NCBI RefSeq assembly: GCF_036010665.1
Contig: NZ_CP108581.1
Coordinates: 1,270,001 to 1,334,000, forward strand
DNA: 64,000 nt
Reading direction: 5' to 3'
Origin: Microbispora sp. NBC_01189
GTDB taxonomy: Bacteria > Actinomycetota > Actinomycetes > Streptosporangiales > Streptosporangiaceae
The notes beneath the pieces are model-generated. The model saw only the letters and a program-made list of their open reading frames with translations. It did no database searches and was not told the DNA's origin. The position numbers and the translations under genes are program-made. Below, in pieces: positions 58,873-64,000 of the stretch. Positions within the stretch are counted from its first letter, which is position 1; each line of letters starts with the position of its first letter.

Positions 58873-59826
58873 TCAGCTGTATCGCTCGACGAGGGCGTTG
58901 CCGATCGAGGCCAGGTGGTCTCGCACACCCGGGGGGCCGGTCACTTCGAGCCATTCGACCAGCCCGGCGAGTTCGCCGGCGAGGGTGTAGTCGTCGTGGC
59001 CGCGGATCACGACGTCGATGCGTCCGTCGGTCGTGGTGCCTCCGACTTCGAGTCGGTCGCCGAACCCGATCCGGAGAATGCCTATGGCGTGGGGCGCGCA
59101 GACGGCCTGGACCTCCAGAGGTGTTCGTTTGCGGTCGATCTCGTCGGCGATCTCGCGCCAGCTCTCGGCGAGGTCGAAGTCCTTGGGCCGGTGCACGGGA
59201 TCGCCGGTCGGGTCGGCGGATGTCACGCGGTCGATCCGGAAGGTCCGTCGGCCGGTCTCGGTGTGGGAGACGAGATACCACGCCGGGCCTTTGGCGACGA
59301 TGCCCAGCGGATGGACGGTCCTCTCGGTTTCGGCGCCTTTGCTATCGACGTAGCCGAGCCGCACCTGGACGCCGCGGATCACCGCGTCCTGGAGGTCGTC
59401 GAGGAAGCGAGGTGGTCGGTGCTCGACCCGGCTCGACCCCCATCGTCGCGGGTCCATGACCAAGGATGATGCTGCTGCTTCGGCTTGGGCGCGGAAGGGT
59501 TCCGGCAGGGCTTGGACGAGTTTGCGCAGGGCTGCTTTCACGACCGGGGTCGCGGCCGAGGCCGGGCCGGCGACCAGGAACAGGGCGCGGGCCTCACCCG
59601 CGGTCAACCCGGACAGGTCGGTACGGGCGCCGCCCACCAGGCGCCAGCCGCCGCCCCGTCCTTGCGTGGAGTACACGGGCACCCCGGCCATGGCCAGGGC
59701 GTCGAGGTCGCGGCGGGCGGTGCGCTCGGAGACCTCCAGCTCCCGGGCGACCTCTGCCGCTGTCACCTGCTCGCGCCGTTGCAGCATGAGGAGGACGGCC
59801 ACCAGCCGGTCGGTTCGCACGCCCAC
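58873..59826 (-). CDS. HTH/WYL-domain transcriptional regulator
   Basis: 317 residues from GTG 59826 (GGGAG upstream); 59820 is a near alternative. N-terminal HTH_11: RLVAVLLMLQRREQVTAAEVARELEVSERTARRDLDALAMAGVPVYSTQGRGGGWRL. WYL-type ligand domain follows (LGIVAKGPAWYLVSHTETGRRTFRIDRV, here W-Y-L conserved) plus a WCX end. It is divergent from the epoxide-hydrolase-like gene with a strong palindrome between them, so it most likely regulates that gene and itself. Confidence 0.9.
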   Translation of the reverse strand: MGVRTDRLVAVLLMLQRREQVTAAEVARELEVSERTARRDLDALAMAGVPVYSTQGRGGGWRLVGGARTDLSGLTAGEARALFLVAGPASAATPVVKAALRKLVQALPEPFRAQAEAAASSLVMDPRRWGSSRVEHRPPRFLDDLQDAVIRGVQVRLGYVDSKGAETERTVHPLGIVAKGPAWYLVSHTETGRRTFRIDRVTSADPTGDPVHRPKDFDLAESWREIADEIDRKRTPLEVQAVCAPHAIGILRIGFGDRLEVGGTTTDGRIDVVIRGHDDYTLAGELAGLVEWLEVTGPPGVRDHLASIGNALVERYS

Positions 59827-59839
59827 AAAACTCCCACAC

Positions 59840-59864
59840 AAACCGGTCATGAGGTGACCGGTTT
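59840..59864. promoter_or_regulatory. WYL-regulator operator, 10-base perfect arms
   Basis: Arms AAACCGGTCA (59840-59849) and TGACCGGTTT (59855-59864) are separated by TGAGG, centred in the 56-base divergent space. A near-certain operator by geometry. Confidence 0.75.
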
Positions 59865-59882
59865 CGGCATCAGGATGGCGCC

Positions 59883-60824
59883 ATGACCTCAACCGATTTC
59901 CCCAAGCCCACCCTCATTCCGGTCAACGGTGTGGAACTCGAAGTCTTCGAAGCGGGCCGAGAGAACGCGGGAAGGCCCATCGTGCTCTGCCACGGCTGGC
60001 CGGACCACGCCTTCACCTGGCGCCACCAGATGCCCGCCCTCGCCGCGGCCGGCTACCACGTCATCGCCCCGAACCAGCGCGGCTACGGCAACTCCTCCCG
60101 CCCGGCCGAGGTGACGGACTACGACATCGAACACCTGTCGGGTGACCTCGTCGCGCTCCTGGACCACTACGGATACCAAGACGCCACTTTCATCGGCCAC
60201 GACTGGGGCGCGTTCGTCGTCTGGGGCCTGACCCTGCTACACCCCACCCGTGTGAACAAGGTGATCAACCTGAGCTTGCCCTACCAGGAGCGCGGGGAAA
60301 AGCCGTGGATCGAGTTCATGGAAGACATGCTCGGCGGCGACTTCTACTTCGTCCACTTCAACCGGCAGCCGGGCGTCGCCGACGCCGTATTCGAAGACAA
60401 CACCGCCCAGTTCCTCCGCAACCTGTACCGGAAGAACCAGCCGCCGCCGGAGCCTCAGCCGGGCATGGCACTGATCAACCTCGCCAGAGCGCAAACACCC
60501 CTCGGCGAACCCATCATGAGCGACAGCGAACTGGCCGTCCTCGTCACCGCCTTCGAAACATCCGGATTCACCGGCGGTATCAACTGGTACAGGAACCTCG
60601 ACCGCAACTGGCGCCTCCTGGCGGACGTGGACTCGATCATCCACCAGCCCGCCCTCATGATCTACGGCGACCGGGACCCGGTCGCGAGGTCGGAAAACCT
60701 GGCAGAGTTCGTGCCCAACGTGGAAGTGGTCTGCCTGGACTGCGGCCACTGGATCCAGCAGGAAAAACCCGAAGAAACAAACCAGGCCATTCTCAGATGG
60801 CTGGACAAGCGGGATGACGCCTGA
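59883..60824 (+). CDS. Alpha/beta hydrolase, epoxide-hydrolase-like
   Basis: 313 residues from ATG 59883. Oxyanion HGWP (37-40), nucleophile Asp107 in GHDWGAF, acid in MIYGDRDPVA and His in CLDCGHWIQQEKPEE. Asp as nucleophile (GHDWG) is typical of soluble epoxide hydrolases and dehalogenases; the HGWPD start favours epoxide hydrolase. Cytoplasmic. Likely induced through the divergent WYL regulator. Confidence 0.9.
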   Translation: MTSTDFPKPTLIPVNGVELEVFEAGRENAGRPIVLCHGWPDHAFTWRHQMPALAAAGYHVIAPNQRGYGNSSRPAEVTDYDIEHLSGDLVALLDHYGYQDATFIGHDWGAFVVWGLTLLHPTRVNKVINLSLPYQERGEKPWIEFMEDMLGGDFYFVHFNRQPGVADAVFEDNTAQFLRNLYRKNQPPPEPQPGMALINLARAQTPLGEPIMSDSELAVLVTAFETSGFTGGINWYRNLDRNWRLLADVDSIIHQPALMIYGDRDPVARSENLAEFVPNVEVVCLDCGHWIQQEKPEETNQAILRWLDKRDDA

Positions 60825-60943
60825 CGTCTCGTGATCCCAGCCTGCGAAAACGCCTGGCCACTGAGGGTTCTGGGCTCACTACCGGCAAGGCAGCTACCAC
60901 CAGCCGCCAGCTGTGACTGATCCACAGGTCAGGGCGCTGGTGC

Positions 60944-61540
60944 TCAGGTCTCCGGGTTGTGGATGATGCGGTCGGTGGATGGTGGAGCGGCCAACGCTGT
61001 ATTCGGTGGCGAGGTCGGCGAGGGAGACCTCACCTTCGGCGTAGCGGCGGCGGATGGAGCGACGGGCGGGTGCGGGGAGTTTGGGCTGTTTGCCCTTGAG
61101 CTTGCCGTTTTTCTTCGCCAGCGCCATGCCTTCGCGGGTGCGCTGGTGCCCGATGTTCGCCTCGAACTCGGCGACCATGGCGAGGGTCTGAAGGAACAGT
61201 CGGCCGAACGGGTCGCTCCAGTCATGGATGGTCATGCCGACGCCGAACAGGACGCCCCGGCCAGACAGGCCCGTCAGGATGTCGTTGGCGTCGGCCATGT
61301 TGCGGGCGAACCGGTCGAACTTCGTCACGGTGAACACGCTGCTGTCCCAGACGGCAGCGAGGGCCTGGTCGAGGCCGTTCCGGTTACGGCGGGTGGTGCC
61401 GGAGAAGCCGCGGTCGATGTAGGTGCGGTCTTCTGGGACGCCGAGCGCGCGGAGTTGCTCGGTCTGAATCTGGACGTCTTGCTCATCGGTGCAGCGGACG
61501 CCGAACGCCTCCAGCTGCTCGCGTCCCTGCACGCCACCCG
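60944..61540 (-). pseudogene. Serine recombinase (resolvase family), broken
   Basis: The resolvase core is well preserved: DVQIQTEQLRALGVPEDRTYIDRGFSGTTRRNRNGLDQAL, VFTVTKFDRFARNMADANDIL, FLQTLAMVAEFEANIGHQRTREGM, and a C-terminal HTH. Two lesions are visible. The active-site block normally YARVSTxDQD reads FGVRCTDEQD, so the catalytic Ser is Cys and the preceding strand is missing. Near the C terminus a 4-base duplication (CGGT CGGT, 60969-60976) shifts the frame, so the normal end STIHRIIHNPET is read only in a second frame (stop at 60944). It is inactive. Confidence 0.8.
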
Positions 61541-61555
61541 GGCGCACCACGCGGA

Positions 61556-61583
61556 AAGCCCAGGCCGATGACGACCTGGGCTT
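61556..61583 (-). terminator. Intrinsic terminator after tRNA-Lys
   Basis: Arms AAGCCCAGG and CCTGGGCTT (9 bp) around a ten-base loop, seven bases beyond the CCA end, with a short T-run on the minus strand. Confidence 0.8.
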
Positions 61584-61589
61584 CCGGGT

Positions 61590-61666
61590 TGGTGCGCCGC
61601 CAGGGACTCGAACCCCGGACCCGCTGATTAAGAGTCAGCTGCTCTAACCAACTGAGCTAGCGGCGC
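61590..61666 (-). tRNA. tRNA-Lys (CTT anticodon)
   Basis: Minus-strand cloverleaf GCGCCGC-TA-GCTCAGTTGGTTAGAGC with anticodon loop CTCTTAA (anticodon CTT), T-arm GGTTCGAGTCC, acceptor GCGGCGC, discriminator A and an encoded CCA (61590-61592 on this strand). Its 3' side faces the broken recombinase. Confidence 0.97.
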
Positions 61667-61761
61667 AGAGCTCTTAGAGGTTATCGCACCCCTCGGAGCA
61701 GTCAAAATCGGACCGGAGCGAAGCCGCGTCCGGAGCTGCGGCCCCGGCCATGCGGCCCCGG

Positions 61762-62550
61762 TCAGCTCATGCGGCGCAGGATGCGGGCGGCCGTGCGCGC
61801 CAGCAGGTCGATCTGCTCCTCCGTGTACGCCGCCGACCCGTTCGCGCGGATCCAGCCCGCGACGCGGCGGGGATAGGCGACGGTCAGCCCCTCTCCGCTC
61901 AGGACGCCGCCCCAGGCCTTGATCTTCCCGCCGTGTACGGCGAGCACCGGGACGATCGTCACCTCGATCCCGGTCTCCTTGGTCAGCAGCGCGGCCATCG
62001 AGTCGGCGGCGGAGATCAGGCCCTTGGCGACCGAGGTGCCGAACTTCTCGTCGAAGAACAGCCGCTCGCCGTACCGCGCGATGAGGGTGTCGGGCGACCA
62101 CGCCTCGTTGTCCACGATCCACACGCCGCCGGGACCGATGACGAGGTGGTCGATCGACGCCTCTCCGGGGACGGCCCGGCCGTCCATGACCCGGTAGCCG
62201 TGCCGGCGCAGCATGAGGCGCAGCAGCCGGCCGGTGCGCACCTCGCCGCGGCGCTTGCCCCGCCACACCGCCGTGCGCTCGTACAGGCGCCAGGCGACGA
62301 ACCAGTCGACGCCACCCGCGAGAGCGCCCAGCACGAGCCCCGCGGCGAACGGGTTCAACCCGAGCCGCGAGCCCAGCAGGTTGCCCGCGGCGAAGCCCGC
62401 GACCGTGATGGCGGCCCGTATCCGGAGCCGGTTCTTGCGCCCCGCGAACCAGAACGTCACGTACAGGTTCTGCGGCGACGCGCCGGTGAACTTCTCGTCC
62501 TTCGGCACATAGATGGAACCGTTCGGCACGCCAACCCCCACAGTCTGCAT
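61762..62550 (-). CDS. NERD-domain membrane protein
   Basis: 262 residues. Two membrane helices (IRAAITVAGFAAGNLLGSRLGL; AAGLVLGALAGGVDWFVAW) precede a NERD (nuclease-related) domain: GEVRTGRLLRLMLRRHGYRVMDGRAVPGEASIDHLVIGPGGVWIVDNEAW. The PD-(D/E)xK-like Asp in IDHLVIGPGG is present, but the usual Lys of the VIDxK motif is Glu (VDNE), so nuclease activity is doubtful, as in many actinobacterial members. Single gene. Confidence 0.85.
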   Translation of the reverse strand: MQTVGVGVPNGSIYVPKDEKFTGASPQNLYVTFWFAGRKNRLRIRAAITVAGFAAGNLLGSRLGLNPFAAGLVLGALAGGVDWFVAWRLYERTAVWRGKRRGEVRTGRLLRLMLRRHGYRVMDGRAVPGEASIDHLVIGPGGVWIVDNEAWSPDTLIARYGERLFFDEKFGTSVAKGLISAADSMAALLTKETGIEVTIVPVLAVHGGKIKAWGGVLSGEGLTVAYPRRVAGWIRANGSAAYTEEQIDLLARTAARILRRMS

Positions 62551-62669
62551 GCGGCTTTCTCCCGGGATACCCGAGCGGGAATCCCAACCCTCCTAAGGTG
62601 AGGGAAGTAATGCGATTCCGCCAGTCCTTGGCTGACTCATTACCCGGGCGGCACAGCCCCCAGGCGTCG

Positions 62670-62683
62670 ACCGACCAGTCGGT
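62670..62683. promoter_or_regulatory. TetR-type operator ACCGAC-CA-GTCGGT
   Basis: A perfect palindrome 30 bases ahead of the TetR start, overlapping a TATGCT -10-like box (62683-62688). Typical of autoregulated TetR genes of fatty-acid metabolism. Confidence 0.65.
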
Positions 62684-62712
62684 ATGCTTGGGCCGTGACG
62701 AAGGAGGTCAGG

Positions 62713-63336
62713 ATGTCCCGGCGTGCATCGAATCTCCCCGCGCCCGCCGGTCGCGGCGCGCCCGTGGAGGAGCCCGTACGGCGGCGCCTGCTCGCCGAGG
62801 CGACCCGGCTGTTCGCCGAGCGGGGCTTCGAGAGCACCTCGGTCCAGGAGATCGTCGCGGCGGCCGGGGTCACCAAGGGCGCGATGTACCACTACTTCGG
62901 GTCCAAGGACGACCTGCTGCACGAGATCTACGCCCGGGTGCTGCGCCTGCAGATGGAGCGGCTCAACCACTTCGCCGGCGCCGGGGGCCCGGTGGCCGAG
63001 CGGCTCCACGCGGCGGCGACGGACGTCGTCGTGACCACGGTCGACAACCTGGACGACTCGAAGATCTTCTTCAGGTCGATGCACCAGCTGGCCCCCGAGA
63101 CCCACCGGAGCGTGCGGGCCGAGCGGCGCCGCTACCACGAGCGGTTCCGCGGCCTCGTCGCCGAGGGGCAGCGCGACGGCGTCTTCCGCGACGACATCCC
63201 GGCCGAGATGGTGGTCGACTTCTTCTTCGGCTCGGTCCACCACCTCGGCACCTGGTATCACCCGGACGGCCCACTGACCGGCAAGGAGGTCGGCCGCCAC
63301 TTCGCCGACCTCCTGCTCGGCTCGCTGCGCCCCTGA
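62713..63336 (+). CDS. TetR/AcrR-family regulator
   Basis: 207 residues from ATG 62713 behind AAGGAGGTCAGG; GTG 62695 in frame would start inside the RBS region. HTH: RRRLLAEATRLFAERGFESTSVQEIVAAAGVTKGAMYHYFGSKDDLLHEIYARVL. The C-terminal ligand domain (TWYHPDGPLTGKEVGRHFADLLLGSL) resembles KstR2/FadR-like regulators. It faces an acyl-CoA dehydrogenase gene convergently; control of lipid breakdown genes is likely. Confidence 0.9.
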   Translation: MSRRASNLPAPAGRGAPVEEPVRRRLLAEATRLFAERGFESTSVQEIVAAAGVTKGAMYHYFGSKDDLLHEIYARVLRLQMERLNHFAGAGGPVAERLHAAATDVVVTTVDNLDDSKIFFRSMHQLAPETHRSVRAERRRYHERFRGLVAEGQRDGVFRDDIPAEMVVDFFFGSVHHLGTWYHPDGPLTGKEVGRHFADLLLGSLRP

Positions 63337-63353
63337 GAAGCGGCCCTGAGAGG

Positions 63354-64000
63354 TCAGACCGGCGCGGGGAGGTCCGCCGGCCCGGCGAGGGCCTCACGGT
63401 GGTCACCGGGGGTGCCGAGTGCGATCTGGTCGGCCTTGGCCCGCTTGAGGTACAGGTGCGCGGGATGTTCCCAGGTCATCCCGATGCCGCCGTGAAGCTG
63501 CACGCACTCCTCGGCGGCGTGGACGGCGACCGCTCCGCAGTGCGCCTGAGCCACCGCGACGGCCACCGCGATGTCCCCCGCGATCGGCGCCTCCGCGAGC
63601 CGGGCGGCCGCGTTCCGGGCCGCCGCCCTGGCCCCCGCGATCTCCAGCCACAGATCGGCCAGCCGGTGCTTGACCGCCTGGAACGACCCCACCGGCCGGG
63701 CGAACTGCCTGCGCTCCCTGACGTACGCGACCGTGGTGGCGAGGCACCACTCGGCGATCCCGAGCTGCTCGGAGGCGAGCAGCCCCGCGCCGCGCAGCAG
63801 GGCCTCCCGCACCCACGGCGTCTCAGGGCCGCCGGCGGTGGCGACGACGCGCGCGGGGGCCGAGGCGAACGACACCGTCGCGACCGGCCGGGTCAGGTCG
63901 AGCGAGGTGGCCGGGGTCACCCGTACGGGTCCCCGGACAGCTCCTCCGACGGCCCCTCCGGCAGCCCCTCCGAGAGCCGCAGCCGGGGACGCCTCCACCG
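63354..64000 (-). CDS. Acyl-CoA dehydrogenase, C-terminal part (gene cut by window end)
   Basis: The frame is open to the window edge; only the C-terminal half is present. ALLRGAGLLASEQLGIAEWCLATTVAYVRERRQFARPVGSFQAVKHRLADLWLEI and ECVQLHGGIGMTWEHPAHLYLKRAKAD are the helical C-terminal domain with the FAD/substrate-binding signatures. A repetitive GGAAGGAVGGAVRGPVRV stretch lies between the domains. The enzyme introduces a double bond into acyl-CoA; the chain is unknown. The start codon is beyond the window. Confidence 0.88.
   Translation of the reverse strand, partial: VEASPAAALGGAAGGAVGGAVRGPVRVTPATSLDLTRPVATVSFASAPARVVATAGGPETPWVREALLRGAGLLASEQLGIAEWCLATTVAYVRERRQFARPVGSFQAVKHRLADLWLEIAGARAAARNAAARLAEAPIAGDIAVAVAVAQAHCGAVAVHAAEECVQLHGGIGMTWEHPAHLYLKRAKADQIALGTPGDHREALAGPADLPAPV

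Noticed and set aside
58873-59281. Plus-strand frame at 58864-59469 as a separate gene
   Set aside because: It is the reverse reading of the WYL regulator, whose HTH and WYL motifs are unambiguous.

Overview
This is a 64-kb stretch of very GC-rich actinomycete chromosome. Near-saturated G/C third codon positions, frequent GTG and TTG starts behind AGGAGG-type ribosome binding sites, and the gene families present (DUF2510, DUF4388/Roadblock, DUF222-HNH, MocR, WYL, PASTA-less Ser/Thr kinases) all fit a filamentous actinobacterium. A Streptosporangiales-type genome is my best guess, but I cannot prove the genus. No rRNA, CRISPR array or intact transposase was seen.

Layout. 1-16.3 kb is a core-like surface and signalling region. 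It holds the tail of a large AAA-ATPase regulator, a DedA protein, a D,D-carboxypeptidase, a SpoU methyltransferase, a VWA lipoprotein-like protein, a membrane-anchored sigma-like protein, a MocR/PNPOx-like divergent pair, a Ser/Thr kinase followed by a catalytically dead kinase-like membrane protein, a DUF2510 protein, oligoribonuclease and tRNA-His. 16.4-31.5 kb carries metabolism and housekeeping genes: lysine 6-aminotransferase, a second class III aminotransferase and an Lrp regulator; a MecA-like penicillin-binding protein; a spermidine-synthase-like protein; a DUF222-HNH protein; a SigJ-type sigma factor; pterin dehydratase; a class II aldolase; DUF885, DUF4032 and DUF523 proteins. 31.7-33.8 kb is a compact cassette of three Roadblock/LC7 proteins plus a DUF4388 protein with no GTPase beside it. 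33.8-35.2 kb is a decay zone with remnants of a drug exporter and a multicopper oxidase around an intact dps. 35.2-41.8 kb has regulators, TenA, a secreted pectate lyase with a ricin-B lectin domain and a Tat-exported serine hydrolase.

41.8-53.4 kb is the most interesting part, a very small biosynthetic cluster. A SyrP-like Fe/2-oxoglutarate hydroxylase, an FkbH protein fused to a carrier domain and a glycosyltransferase form one operon. Divergent from it is a 1840-residue protein with domains C-A-PCP-TE fused in frame to a complete MFS exporter. The adenylation pocket reads as Asn-like, and the thioesterase has Cys instead of Ser at its nucleophile elbow. The shared promoter region carries a perfect TGGGAGCGCTCCCA palindrome, the known CebR/CelR (cello-oligosaccharide) operator. 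I infer a small glyceryl- and (hydroxy)Asn-derived product, perhaps glycosylated, made, released and exported by this gene set, possibly in response to plant polymer breakdown.

53.4-64 kb holds a methyltransferase, DUF2332, a TetR/glycosidase divergent pair, a degraded accessory stretch (truncated XRE regulator, YdeI pseudogene, WYL regulator with an epoxide-hydrolase-like gene, broken serine recombinase) ending beside tRNA-Lys, then a NERD protein, a TetR regulator and the end of an acyl-CoA dehydrogenase.
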